Assembly (NCBI RefSeq): GCF_040802235.1
Contig: NC_133166.1
Coordinates: 2,542,001 to 2,606,000 of the forward strand
Reading direction: 5' to 3'
Length of the DNA stretch: 64,000 nucleotides
From: Manis javanica
Taxonomy: Eukaryota; Chordata; Mammalia; Pholidota; Manidae
In this document: piece by piece, positions 12,024-24,260 of the stretch
Layout: each line of letters starts with the position of its first letter
Position numbering within the stretch: the first letter of the stretch is position 1
Translations under genes and position numbers: made by a program
The notes under the pieces: model-generated
What the model was told of the DNA's origin: nothing
The model's database searches: none
The model's input: only the letters and a program-made list of their open reading frames with translations

Positions 12024-12941
12024 ATGGAGAGGAGCAACCACACAGTGACAGAGTTCATCCTGCTGGGCTTCAGCACAGACCCCGTGACGCAGCGCGTCCT
12101 CTCTGTGGTATTCCTGGGCGTGTACTCTGTGACCGTGGTAGGAAATATCACCCTCACGGTGCTGATCTGCAGTGACTCCCGGCTGCACACGCCCATGTAC
12201 TTTTTCATTGGGAATCTGTCTTTTCTGGATCTCTGGTATTCCTCTGTCTACACGCCTAAGATCCTAGTGATCTGCATCTCTGAGGACAGAAGCATCTCCT
12301 TTGCTGGCTGTGTGGCTCAGTTCTTCTTCTCTGGGGGGCTGGCGTACAGTGAGTGTTACCTGCTGGCTGCCATGGCGTATGACCGCTATGTGGCCATCTC
12401 TAAGCCACTGCTTTACTCACAGGCTGTGTCTATAAAGCTGTGTGCATTTTTGGTAGTGGCCTCATACCTTGGTGGATTTATCAACTGTTCCATCATTGCT
12501 AAAAAAATTTTTGTCTTGAACTTCTGCAGAGACAATGTCATTGATGACTTTTTCTGTGATTTGTTTCCATTAGTGAAGCTGGCCTGTGGCAGGAAAGATG
12601 GCTTCCAGGCTGTGCTTTTCTTCTGCCTGGCCTCCAATGTCATTGCCCCCTGTGTGCTCATCCTCGCCTCCTACCTCTTCATCATCACCACCATCCTGAG
12701 GATCCGCTCCACCCAGGGCCGCCTCAAAGCCTTCTCCACATGCTCCTCCCACCTGACCTCTGTCACCTTGTACTATGGCTCCATTCTCTACATTTACACT
12801 CATTCCCGGTCTAGCTATTCTTTCAAGACGGACAAAATAGTTTCCATATTTTGCACTGTGGTGTTCCCCATGCTGAATCCCATGATCTACAGCCTGAGGA
12901 ATAAGAATGTGAAGGATGCTCTGAATAAAGTCTTCAAATAA
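12024..12941 (+). CDS. OR9G1: Olfactory receptor, OR9G1-like
   Basis: Odorant receptor of the class II type: a seven-helix GPCR of olfactory cilia signalling through Golf. The single coding exon gives 305 residues, normal for the family. Visible landmarks are the N-terminal glycosylation site NHT at residues 5-7, LHTPMYFF at 54-61, the TM3 cysteine C96, [10 protein letters not shown] at 117-126, KAFSTCSSH at 235-243 and PMLNPMIYSLRN at 282-293. I chose the ATG at 12024 because MERSNHTVTEF is the conserved start and an earlier in-frame GTG is not a plausible initiator. A pyrimidine tract ending CCCTCCCAG at about 12005 is a good 3' splice site for the coding exon. TM4 to EC2 (SIKLCAFLV, GGFIN, NFCRDNVIDDFFCD) resembles human OR9G1/OR9G9 as I recall them. 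Orthology within OR9G is uncertain because of apparent conversion with the gene at 16639. Confidence 0.93.
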   Translation: MERSNHTVTEFILLGFSTDPVTQRVLSVVFLGVYSVTVVGNITLTVLICSDSRLHTPMYFFIGNLSFLDLWYSSVYTPKILVICISEDRSISFAGCVAQFFFSGGLAYSECYLLAAMAYDRYVAISKPLLYSQAVSIKLCAFLVVASYLGGFINCSIIAKKIFVLNFCRDNVIDDFFCDLFPLVKLACGRKDGFQAVLFFCLASNVIAPCVLILASYLFIITTILRIRSTQGRLKAFSTCSSHLTSVTLYYGSILYIYTHSRSSYSFKTDKIVSIFCTVVFPMLNPMIYSLRNKNVKDALNKVFK

Positions 12942-15095
12942 ATCATGATTCTCCCCTTCTACAGACATGATCTGTCCAATCTCTATCTCTTACATATGTT
13001 CTCAATTAAGAAAAAATCTGAGTAGTTTTGGTATATATGATTTTGTGAATCACTTTTTTACTACCAGGTTCCTCTGTCATTATAGGGCTGAACCTATGAG
13101 GAATTCTACACCCAAGTTGTAATATTCTAGCATCAAAACACTATTATTGTGATAAAAAGTAATCACTATAGTGAGGTGAAATAATGAGAATTTTTTTTAA
13201 ATTTTGGTGTCTTAATGTACAATTACTTGAACATTATGGTTACTAGACTCCCCCTATTATCAAGTCCCCCCACATACCCCATTACAGTTACTGTCATCAG
13301 CATATTAGGTCTATGAGTTCACATTACTTAAAAGAGAAAAATCTATATAGCAAATCTATACAGGTAGTAAACAAAAGGTAATGAGTTGTGTTTAATTTTG
13401 ATTTTAAAAAGTGAGGCAATGTTTATATAATTTATGTTGATAAAACATAAATATGTCCATGTTTCTATCAGTATAAACAGTAATAAAAATATGGAAGAAA
13501 ATGAAATTGAAGGAAGTAGTTCCCCAAAATGTAGTCGCTCCAGGCAGAGCAGGAAAGCATGACCAGCATTCATAGTGGTTCAATTAACCTGAAAACTAAA
13601 TCCCAAGTGAACGCTCAGTACTAGGGGTGGCATGGAGACCTAGTAGACTCAGGCACAGCTGATTAATTCCAAGATGCTAGATGTAGACAACATCCTAGAG
13701 CAGAAAGCCATTTATGCCAGTGCTGACTCTCATTTTCTAAAAAATTTCTCTTTATTTCCCACTAATAATATTATTCCTATAAAATGTATTTATTAAGTAA
13801 TGTTAACAGATCTAATTGGTGTATCTTACTAGCAGAAAATCAGTTATTTAATATTGATTAGGAAACTACAAAGTTGTTTCTTTTAGACAAATTAATTCTA
13901 ATAAACACTTTTTAAAAGTACACATATTTATAGTTGTTCTCCTCTTTGCAACAAATGTCTCAGACTTACATTTTTAATTAAAAAAATGAACTCTTGCTGG
14001 CATTTCATAGCAGAGATGATGAGCAGTGGGCATTTCTGGGTAGCAGGACTCATGATATGCCCCAAATCATTCTATAACGGCTCTTACATTCACATTCAGT
14101 TTTGTGCCATAAAAAAAAATAGTGGGGAGTAACAAGGATCTGTAGAGCAGAAATTTACAAATTAACTACTTCTATAGCTTCTTATTATATAATCACAAAT
14201 AGAAACTAGTCTCTACCTACCTCCTTGCAGGTGTCTTGTCCATTCATTCTTTAGTAGCAACTCAGTTGAGTGAGTTATTTGGGCAGCTATTCAAATTTCC
14301 TTAATGCTTGATTTGAGTCTTTGGTCACTTTGTGTTTATATGATTGCAGTACTTTGAAAGGGAAGGTTAAGGGAATTCTAAGAGTATACTGCTAAATCCT
14401 CTGGATTCCAAACATAATTCTTCTTGATCTCATTTAGTAACACTGACTAATGTATCTTTGGTAATTGGGATTAATCATCCTGCCCAGTAGAATGAACACT
14501 GTCAGATCAATTGTTAATTACCTAAATGTAAAATGCCTTTTCTATGACATCTCAGGTGTCTGGTTTGAACAGTCAGCTGTGATTTGAATGGCATACTTCT
14601 TACCCATCATGACATATGAGGGCAGAAAATCTGTCCCTGATGTGAAAAACAACTTCTTCTGTAGGCAGATTTCTTTATATCTTCCTATTTCTGTTTGCAC
14701 ATAACACAAATGGGCAGCAATTACAGGTGTCAGGAAATGCATGTGGGATATCAAACAATTCTGCTGATGATTTAAGGGTAAATTGACATCATTAGAAGTC
14801 ACACAGAAAATCAGTTCTACTGGTTTATTTCCCTTGTATTGCAAGTAGAAAATGCATTCATTCATTCATGAAAGATTTATTGTGTGTCTTTTATATGTCA
14901 GGTACTATTCTTGGCACTGGGCATGTAATAATGAATGCAACAGACAAAATCCTTCCTCCATAAGTTTAGACTGTAATGAGCTTGTATCTTAGCTTCATCC
15001 CAGTGATGTAATAGACCCACGAACATGTGGATGGGATGCTCTATCACCACAGGTGGTTTTACCAGGCAGAGATAACTGGACTTCACACACAAACG
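12942..15095. other. Non-coding interval between OR9G genes, part 1
   Basis: AT-rich, with no gene. It contains a short L1 3'-end relic (13190-13310) and an ancient repeat tract beginning at the CATTCATTCATTCATG microrepeat near 14860 (to about 14990, same unresolved family as 5965-6235). The remainder shows nothing recognisable. Confidence 0.55.
13190..13310 (-). mobile_element. L1 3'-UTR fragment
   Basis: A T-rich start, then GTACAATTACTTGAACATTA, ACTAGACTCCCCCTATTATC and CCCCATTACAGTTACTGTCA. This is the reverse complement of the 3'-UTR end of the same broad L1 lineage as the 44491 element (compare 50430-50520). Only about 120 bases remain. Confidence 0.65.
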
Positions 15096-15830
15096 AAGGT
15101 AGTTGGACTCCTCCCTGACACAAGGTACAAAAATTAACTAAAATGGACCATAGCATTAAATGTAAGAACTGAAACTACAGAAATCATATAAGAAAACAGA
15201 GCAAATATATGTGAGCTTAGATTAGGCAGTGGTATTTTAAATAAAATGCCAAAAGAAAGCAAGAAAAGAAAAAGGATAAATTGGACTTCATTAAATTAAA
15301 ATCTGTCAGACAAAAATGAATAATAAAAGATGAGCCAAAGACTTGAATACATATTTCTCCAAAGAAAATAAATAGCCAATAAGCACATGAAAAGGTGCTC
15401 AACATTATTACTCATTAGGAAAAAATAAATCAAAACCACATTATTATACTACTGCATACCTACTAGGACTGCTAAAATAAAAAAGACAATACTTGTGGTG
15501 GTGCTGATAAGGAAAAATCCTCCTTCTTTGGTAGTGGGGTTGATACATGGTTCAGCTAATTAGGAAGACAGATTGGCAGTTCCTCAATAGATTCACCTTG
15601 TGACTTACCAATTGTACTCTAGGTACCTACTCAATATAAATTAAAAGATATGTCCATACAAAACTTGTACAAGAACATTCATAGCAGTTTTGAAATGAAA
15701 TGTTCATCAATTTGTGAATGAGTAAACAATTAATAGTATATCCATATAAAGGAATATTATTTGGGAATACAAGGGAATGAAGTAACGATACATGTTACAG
15801 CACTTATAAAAAGAAGTATATTAATAAGGT
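15096..15830 (+). mobile_element. Old L1 fragment (ORF2 C-terminus to 3' end)
   Basis: Sense-strand L1 ORF2 C-terminal coding text is recognisable though decayed: a GACTTCATTAAATTAAAATC block, TTTCTCCAAAGAAAATAAAT, GCACATGAAAAGGTGCTCAA and later GGAATATTATTTGGGAATAC. It is much more diverged than the two young L1s. Confidence 0.8.
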
Positions 15831-16620
15831 TTGTTTGTGCAGAATTGTTTTCATCTCAACTTCCGGTCCTAGATAATAAGACTGCTTCTTTTCTCCTGGC
15901 ATAAGGAAGGCAGCTCATATAAGAGTTTTGTTCCCTGTTTTCAGAAAGAAAGGTAATTCAGAGTGTCCATTTTCTGCCTGCTGGGCTTTTTTTAAATGCT
16001 ACTAGCTCAAAATAATCCTAAGCCAAAAGGGCATATTTTGGAGGTGGTATGTTGTACCTCCCTTTAAATGCACCACAGTCTAACTCACAGGAAATTTCGC
16101 ATTTTTCATAGGCCTTGAGAAACTTGTCTATTTGTTACTGGGAAATGGGGAAGAGAGTTTTTCCTCTTGGTACTTAAATTTAATTAGCACATCTCCTATT
16201 CCATTTCACCCCACTACACCATTTTATTTTCTTAACATCATCTAACATTAACTGAAAATACTTCTATACTTGCTTATTTATTATGTATATCTCCCTTCTT
16301 AATAAAACCTACATGGAATATCAACTGCACTGCTGTATTCTAATGACTAGACAGCACCTGGGTTTCAAGAAATATTATCTTAAAAACTGAATAACCCCCC
16401 ATTAGCACTCAAGCTTTCCTATTAGTAAATGCATTTTGTTGAAGTAAGAATGTTGAGGCTCAGAAAATTCCCATTAGCTGCCCAGGTCAGGAAAGATTTC
16501 TGCTCAGATCTCCTTTACTCAGTATCCATAGCCTCAAACACATCTCATGGGCCAATCACAGAGAATGGCCTCGTTTAGTGTTGTTTGAGGGAATTAAAAT
16601 CTTCACTCTTGCTTTTGTAG
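15831..16620. other. Non-coding interval upstream of second OR9G gene
   Basis: No gene or clear repeat seen. Its 3' edge is a strong splice-acceptor tract (CTTCACTCTTGCTTTTGTAG, ending 16620), 18 bases before the OR start codon. Confidence 0.5.
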
Positions 16621-16638
16621 ATGAGCTGTCGATAAGCC

Positions 16639-17574
16639 ATGGAGAGGAGCAACCACACGGTGACAGAGTTCATCCTGCTGGGCTTCAGCACAGACCCCGT
16701 GACGCAGCGCGTCCTCTTTGTGGTATTCCTGGGCGTGTACTCTGTGACCGTGGTAGGAAATATCACCCTCATGGTGCTGATCTGCAGTGACTCCCGGCTG
16801 CACACGCCCATGTATTTTTTCATTGGGAATCTGTCTTTTCTGGATCTCTGGTATTCCTCTGTCTACACGCCTAAGATCCTAGTGATCTGCATCTCTGAGG
16901 ACAGAAGCATCTCCTTTGCTGGCTGTGTGGCTCAGTTCCTCTTCTCTGGGGGGCTGGGGTACGGTGAGTGTTACCTGCTGGCTGCCATGGCGTATGACCG
17001 CTATGTGGCCATCTCTCAGCCGCTGCTTTATGCTCAGGCCATGTCAAAGAGGCTGTGCATCTGTTTGGTCATATATTCCTTTATTGGAGGTTTTGTTAAC
17101 TCAATAATCCTCACCAGCAACACATTCACATTGGACTTTTGTGGTGACAATGTCATTGATGACTTTTTCTGCGATGTCCCACCTCTTGTAAAGTTGGCAT
17201 GTGGTGTGAGAGAGACCTACCAGGCTGTGCTCCTCTTCCTCCTGGCCTCCAATGTCATTGCCCCCTGTGTGCTCATCCTCGCCTCCTACCTCTTCATCAT
17301 AGCCGCCGTCTTGAGGATCCGCTCCACCCAGCGCCGCCTCAAAGCCTTCTCCACATGCTCCTCCCACCTGGTCTCTGTCACCTTGTACTACGGCTCCATT
17401 CTCTACATCTACTCTCGCCCCAGTTCCAGCTATTCCCTTGAGAGGGACAAAATGGTGTCTACATTTTACACTGTGCTGTTCCCTATGTTGAACCCCATAA
17501 TCCACAGCCTGAGGAATAAAGATGTGAAAGAAGCTCTGAAAAAACTCTTGAGGTTAGCAAAATCTGAAGTCTAA
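16639..17574 (+). CDS. OR9G4: Olfactory receptor, OR9G subfamily
   Basis: Class II odorant receptor of 311 residues in one coding exon. It shares [19 protein letters not shown] (54-61), [10 protein letters not shown] (117-126) and KAFSTCSSH (235-243) with the gene at 12024. Its first ~375 bases are nearly identical to that gene (about 7 differences by hand count). TM4 to EC2 (MSKRLCICLV, GGFVNSIIL, DFCGDNVIDDFFCDVPPL) differs strongly, and high identity returns for TM5-TM6. The NPxxY tyrosine of TM7 is replaced by histidine (NPIIHSLRN, codon 17503-17505), which is unusual for a working receptor. The C-terminus is longer (LLRLAKSEV). The symbol is tentative: OR9G4 is the other human OR9G gene, but clean orthology is not shown. 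A splice acceptor ends at 16620. Confidence 0.88.
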   Translation: MERSNHTVTEFILLGFSTDPVTQRVLFVVFLGVYSVTVVGNITLMVLICSDSRLHTPMYFFIGNLSFLDLWYSSVYTPKILVICISEDRSISFAGCVAQFLFSGGLGYGECYLLAAMAYDRYVAISQPLLYAQAMSKRLCICLVIYSFIGGFVNSIILTSNTFTLDFCGDNVIDDFFCDVPPLVKLACGVRETYQAVLLFLLASNVIAPCVLILASYLFIIAAVLRIRSTQRRLKAFSTCSSHLVSVTLYYGSILYIYSRPSSSYSLERDKMVSTFYTVLFPMLNPIIHSLRNKDVKEALKKLLRLAKSEV

Positions 17575-18869
17575 ATTGACCTAAATCTCTCAAATCAGGG
17601 AGCAGGGAAAACAGCCTACTGCCAGAAAAACTTGAGACCTGGAAAAACACCTTTCTTTTAAATTCAAAGAAATCCACAGAAAAGATTTTGTTTCTTTGTA
17701 TTAGCTTGTTTTGCTACAGTGTTTGAACTATAATTTATACTATAAGATATTGTTTAATATTAATGCATTTCTTAAAAAGTAGTATCATAGTTTAATTGAA
17801 AATGAAGAGTATATATTGCCTCTGGATCCCAAACGATTAAATTTTACTTTACTATCTCCCCTGAAATACAAAACTTAGCTTAGACAAAAATGCCAGGATT
17901 TTTTCACTATCTTCTATTGGTACATTTGTATAGTTTAAGTCAGTCCTGTCCTTTTAGCACATATTTATCAATTAATCTTTGCAATTGAAGCCGGTTTTAT
18001 GTTTTCAAGTATAAACTTGAAAGAAAGAAAATAAGAATGTATAAAACTGTTCTTTGTGTTAGCATTATACATTTAGGGAAAGTTATGCTCTCTAATTTTA
18101 TTTGTTGCTGTGTGAATAAGTGAACATGAACTTCTTATGTGTGGACTTCTGATCTAACTAATCCTACGGTAAAAACTATGGATACTTTGCCTTTCCAGAT
18201 CTGAAAAAGCTAATTCACTACTTTTTGCCTACCCATTCAGTTACATTAAGTAAGTCGTATTTCTTGTTTGAAAAGTCTGTTTTGTAAGTCTTATAATTTT
18301 TATAATGTTATATGTTAAAATATATCAGAAAAAATTAAGATATATCAGAAAATATAAAAATACTTTAGGACAAATTTTCTTCAAAGTAAAAGCTGATATT
18401 CTGCTTAAAGATGGGTCCCATCTTCAACTATTTTTATGTAAAACAAGGGGCTCCACATCACAGGGTGAGGAAAAACTCAGGGCTTGACAATCTATAAAAT
18501 CTTTAATTTCATGGAATTATTTAAACAGTAGAATTTATTCTTTAAATTTATTCAGGTTCCCCTTCTTCCTCATTTTTCACTTACTCCTTATCCCAAATCA
18601 ACCACTAATTGTCTGGGTTGTTTCTTCACTTAATATCCCCTTGATCTCATCAATCTTTTTTTTTTATTGACAATATCCCAAATTTTTTATATTTCATATA
18701 TATGTTTCACATTCCTATTTCAAGTAATCTCATACCTTTGACTTCACCCCTTATATCTCCACTATCAGGAAGTCTTGTCTGATGCACTGTCAAAATATTA
18801 CTTATTGAATCTTAAAACAGCTTATTAGCATTTCCAGGGTTCCCAGTTAGGTTTAAGACAAAACTGTCT
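17575..18869. other. Non-coding interval
   Basis: AT-rich sequence after the OR stop codon; nothing recognisable. Confidence 0.5.
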
Positions 18870-19545
18870 CTTGCTTAAGCTACTACAATATTTTCCTCCT
18901 TCCACACTTGAAATCTATCCTCCAAGGCCAGCCAGTGATCTTTTATGAAACACAAATCACATCATGTTAGTGACTCGGTAAAATGGCCCAAGATTTTTCC
19001 ATCACAGTTGAGCTCAATCTCAATGTCTTACTGGAGTCTAGAAGGACTTGAGTGATATCTTCCTATCCCCTTTTCTGCTGTCTCTTTTGCCCTTCCTGTC
19101 CTGCCTAATTGACCTGGTTGTTTCTTGAGCATGCCACATACATTCTTACTGCATGGGCTTAGCATATACTGTTCTCTCTGTCTAGAAAGTACTCCCATTA
19201 GTTTGCAGTGACTTATTTCATCATTTTACTTAGATCTCTCTTCTAATAAGACCTCCTCTGAAAGGGATTGCCTGGCTACCTGGCTGAGTTACTCTCCATT
19301 CCAAATAGCAGTTTAATTATAAACCATGATTTATTTTTCCTCATTTCATGTATCATTTCTGAAATTATTCCTTATTTAAATGTATTAATTTATTTACATA
19401 TCTTGTTGTCTGCTCTTTTCATTAGAATGTTAGCCACATAAGAGCAAGAATTTTATTTGTGCCATATCCCCAGAACTTGGTCCAATGCTTGACTCATAGT
19501 CAGTATACAGTGACCATTATTTGAATAAGTGGATGAAGCAATGAG
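18870..19545 (+). repeat. L2 LINE 3' end
   Basis: Sense L2 features in order: a CCTCCTCTGAAA block near 19250, CTTGTTGTCTGCTCTTTTCA, TTAGAATGTTAGCCACATAA, ATATCCCCAGAACTTGGTCC and AATGCTTGACTCATAGTCAG, ending with TTTGAATAAGTGGATGAA. This is the classic L2 3' region. Confidence 0.75.
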
Positions 19546-22500
19546 GTAATTTTTTTTCAACACACATCAGCTGATTTTTCATGGAACTTAGATTTCATAT
19601 GTCCTTGATATTACCATTGGAGATTAAGTTACTACAAACAGTGTAGCTGCCACTTAAACAATATACAAGAAGAGCATAATTAGGGGTTGTTTTATAACAC
19701 AAGTTAGTACTAATGCTACCTGGCTGAAAACCTTGATAATCTATGGTTAAAACTTGCAGGTTGGACTGTTGGAAACAGGTTGGGACTGAAAAAAATGAGT
19801 TAAGCTTTAATCACTATAGCAAATTTTGCAAAACTAGAAGGACATAGAAAGTTCATACCCTTTAAAGAATAACCCTATTGATTTATTGAAATCATATATC
19901 TTATCTCAAGTCTCCTTCCACTCAAGAAATAGAAGAAAAAGGAAGTAACCTTTCTCATTAAGGATCATAACTTCCCATTATTTATTACACACAGTCCAGG
20001 TTTGACTTCTGACATGTATATGAATAAACACCTATTGTGAAGGTAGATATAATAAAGCCAATATTTCAAATTATGACCTAAAGTGAAGGAGTGGGAGAAA
20101 AGGACTCAGGTGTAGTCATTCTCGCTTGAGTGATCAAAGTTTTGGAAATGCCAGGGCAGATTGTTTGTGTCTGAGAGTTTTACAGTCACACGTCACACAG
20201 CATAGCCCACAATGCCAGTCCCTTCCACCAGATGGACTTCTCTCATTTCAAGGAGGAGAGTGAGATAATAGAGGAATAAGTGTGATCCAAAAGAAGATCA
20301 TGATTACATGTATAAAGTCATGACCATCCAGATAATGCAATTATTGAAAAGAACCACAGTAATGCTTAGCACAGGTAAAAAGTAAAGATCTATGTACAAC
20401 ATAGGGGGACAAAAATCAAAACACTTTAAGTCCTACAGAATCTTTTCTGAGAACTTTGACTAAGTGGGATGCTTCAGCTGAGACGTCAATAAAAACCATG
20501 ACAGTGGAGGGAAGGGATAGAAACACAGCAGAGAAAAGTACATTTCCTTTGAAGAAAATGTGACAACCTGTTTCAGCCATCCTGGACACAGTGATGCCAT
20601 CATTTATCCATGCAAACCTGAACTGGAAAAACCTGGGAGAAGTGAGGAAGGTTCACATCTAATTTTTCCTTTCTCACGCTTATCTTTACATTCATTTATC
20701 TGAATGCCTTTAAAATTTTCTCTGAATAATAAATACATAAAATCATTGAGTGCCAAGGGAGTGAGAGTATATTTCCTTGTGCCAAATTCAAAAGCTTTAG
20801 GCTTGGAAAAGGAGAACAACAGAGGGAAGTAGGATGTATGAGATTTCAAATTCCAAGAACTGGCTAAAGCTCAGCATGTGAGCTTACTCTAGATCTTAGC
20901 TGTACTGTGAAATGCATCTGTATGTAAGGTCGGGATGGTTGCAAGTCCTGTCTGACCTCCTGAAACATTCACCTTCTGTCTTTGTCAGAAAGAGTCTGGG
21001 CTCTCTCTCTGGATGTCTTAGCATGACAGTTTTTATAATCACTACAAATTTCATTTTATGTTCAAAAGAGAAGATAGTAAGAAATCAAAAAACATTTCTT
21101 ATGAGTTCTTGATTTTCAGAACTGTCAGACTTATCTGTGGGGGGAAATGCCTTAACATCCCCAAAGGTCCTCAAAGTGGGAGGCTTCATACCTGAAAGGC
21201 AAACTTTGAAAGACTCATCCCTGAAGCGTTCATCAGGAAATCCCTTCTGGGATTTCATAATTAGAATTTCCTCTGGAGGTGTTTTCAAAAGTCACACCTT
21301 AATGGATTGGATCCTAATTTACGCATTAGTCATTAGATGCACACTGAGTCTTTAATTAAATGTAAAAACAATAAGTATAGTACCCATTTTGATGCCAGGA
21401 TTTATTCTAGGGCAGATAAAAAGGTATTCCCTTTTTACAATAAAAGGCCTTTGCCATGACTCGTCTCATCATATTCACAGTTGAAATAGATTTTCCTTCC
21501 TCTGAATTTCCATGGTGGCTTTCTCTGCCTCTTCTTGTGGCATTTATCCATCTCCCTTTATAACTTATCTCTTTATTTTACAGGATGGTAAGGGCTCTGA
21601 GGACAGAATTAATGTCAGTTTCATTTGATATCTCCTTGGAGAACTGCACAACATTTTGGGTGCAGTTAATGCCTAGTGAAAAGTTATTGCATGAATAACT
21701 GACAAGTGATGCTCGGCAGAGGGTAGTGACCTAGTGACTTCATGCAAATAGTGGTTTATCTTCATGAGTAATCTAAGATCATTTCTTCTTGTGAATTAAA
21801 GTATAAATTGCAGGGAATAAGCTTTTAAGACTCTCAGATGTAATTGAAAAGTCAGGTTAGTGAAATTATTTTAAGTATGGCCCACTTAAACAAATATATG
21901 TTTAGTTTATTATTCCTGATGTATACTGACTCATATAATAATTTTTCTTCAGGTTTTGTCTACACTAGTATTGATATCAGAGTAAAGCCCAAGTATTTCT
22001 CTACCAAATTCATAATAATACCATTACAAATAATAAAAAATGTAACAGTGTTATGTTTTCCATATGATTAGATAATCTTCCTTTCCAGAAGTCCATCTGC
22101 CATTAGTGCTTGATATAAAAATGATAGATTATGACAGAGAAAGTAAAGAGATAAAAGCCTGGATGTTTGTCAAGGGCACACTGATGAGAGAAGAGAAAAA
22201 ACAAATGATTTAAGGCTTTAGGTCAATCGGAAATAGGTCACCCCTCTCTCCTTGCTATAGGCTTTGGCCCTGAATCAACTTCAGTTGCCAAAGCAGAGAA
22301 AACTTTGGGCTCAACCTCCTCAAGTCCAGGTCCTACTTGGACTTGAGCTAATGTTCCCCCAGTTTCTTTAGTCTCCTTGGGGCATGGACAGTACCCACAT
22401 CCCCAAATTACTGCATGGCCCTAATAGGGGAGTATTGAATATCTGAGGACTTTGGTGAGGGGCTGTGTTGCACCAGCACATGGACTGAATACTATGCAGT

Positions 22501-23655
22501 GGACGTCCCAGGCCAGGTCAGAAAGGATTCAAAGGCAGATCCAAGGCGCATCTGTAGGTCCCTCAAGTGTCGAGATGCAGCTGCTTCACCAGGAATGATT
22601 CGCAGGCTGTGTCCAGCCAAGACAGTGATGACCCCAAGATGCATGTGTAGGTGGATGACAGCAGAGCAAGCAGCAACCATGCAGACTGGAGACCAATAAA
22701 GACCAGAGAGAAGCATGGAGACAATGGATACAGACCCAAGCCTCCCTTCTCCGTGGTGGGAGGTCTCATAAACCCTAAGAGGCAAAAAGGATTAAAATAT
22801 GAAGGACTGGGCATTTATATTATGAGAAAGATCAACCAATAGAGTTAATTTAAATTATTGACTGTTTGTAAGTCCAAAGCTAGTATTTAAAAGAAGGCCA
22901 TACTTCTCAAGTCCGCGTGATGTATAATTATGTCTTAACATAGGTCCCAGGTAATACAGTAATTGAATATATTTGATAATTACAGTTCTTTCCTGAAAAT
23001 GTAACAGAGAAATTAGTATTTATACACCTGTTGCCATAAACACACAAAGAATAAATAAAATAACTTGTCAGACAGGCAAAAATCATACTAGTTAAAAACG
23101 AAACAAAAACAATCCATATATACTCTTTATTTTGTCATTTGGAAATACATTTCTATTGAGTTGGTTTGTTGAGATGGATAAAAGCTGTACTGTACTATCA
23201 TAATTATCTCATATTTTATAACACTTGGTCTTAAATCCATGCTGCTGTTAAATCCTTCATTAAATATGTTGGTTAGAAGGATTTATGTTTTAATGGTTAT
23301 TGAGGAAATTCTATTTCCTCACATAAGGTGATAGATTTTGTTCATTATAGAAATTTAAAATTTGTTCACCAGTCTTATGAAAATTGACTCATTGTTGATA
23401 ACTTTATAAGGTCATCATTCAGCAGTTGAAGTTATCCCTGGATTTTCCTAAATTTGAAAAGATCAATTGGTTTTAAATTAACTCTACTATAAAAAACATA
23501 ATTAAAAATCCTGTTTACCATATCTCTGCTCAGCTGAATTGGGTTTCTGCGGAAGAGCAAAGCAAATTACAAAGAACTTTAAAAGCTACAGTTTCACGTA
23601 TTCTTTACATTACCTGGTGGTAAAGCACACACATTTGCGACTGTCTCAGTCCTAC
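19546..23655. other. Gene-free interval
   Basis: About 4 kb without a supported gene. Short open frames (for example around 22500-22800) match nothing I know. The part at 22240-22700 is somewhat richer in G/C than its surroundings but shows no clear element. Confidence 0.5.
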
Positions 23656-23659
23656 AACT

Positions 23660-23900
23660 ATCATCTCTTGAGTGTTTATTAGATAATAGCCACAAAAGGC
23701 TAAGCATTTACAAATAGATATCCATATTCATTATCAAGGAAAAATAAAGTTTGTTTAACACATAATATCCCTGTAATATAGATATTAAATCTGTTTCTTA
23801 CAGATGAAAAGCCTGAATCTCAGAGAAATTAATTTTTTTCTAAGGACACAGACCAACCTAGGTTTGAAATCAGGTATTATTCTCTGATATTTCTGTGCTG
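23660..23900 (-). repeat. MIR SINE, reverse orientation
   Basis: Reverse MIR order is visible: TTGAGTGTTTATTAGATAAT, CTAAGCATTTACA, a TTTCTTACAGATGAAAAGCC core, and AGGTTTGAAATCAGGTATTA near the end. Confidence 0.65.
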
Positions 23901-24044
23901 GCTCTGAAAGCACTTCAAACCGTATGTGCGTATTAAGGTACTTAATGGGGAATTTTGTTTATGGGTAAATTATGTTTCAAGCAGTTTAGAAAACTTATGA
24001 AAAAAACATCTATAATATATATAAGTACATATTATATAAACACA

Positions 24045-24260
24045 GAGCTTTCTTTTTTTGCATTTTCAAAATTAATGTATCATTTATATGCAACCTTATG
24101 TTGGTTTCAGATACACAACACAGTGGTTCAACACATACCCATATTATCAAGTCCTCACCCTGTCCAGTGCAGTCACTGTCCATCAATGTTGTAATATGTT
24201 ACAGATCATTAACTGTACTCTCCGTGCTGTACTACTGTCCCCATGACCAACCTATATTGT
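24045..24260 (-). mobile_element. L1 3'-UTR fragment
   Basis: Reverse-strand L1 3'-UTR text: ACAACACAGTGGTTCAACAC, CCATATTATCAAGTCCTCAC, AGTGCAGTCACTGTCCATCA, TACTACTGTCCCCATGACC. It is older than the relic at 13190. Confidence 0.65.
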
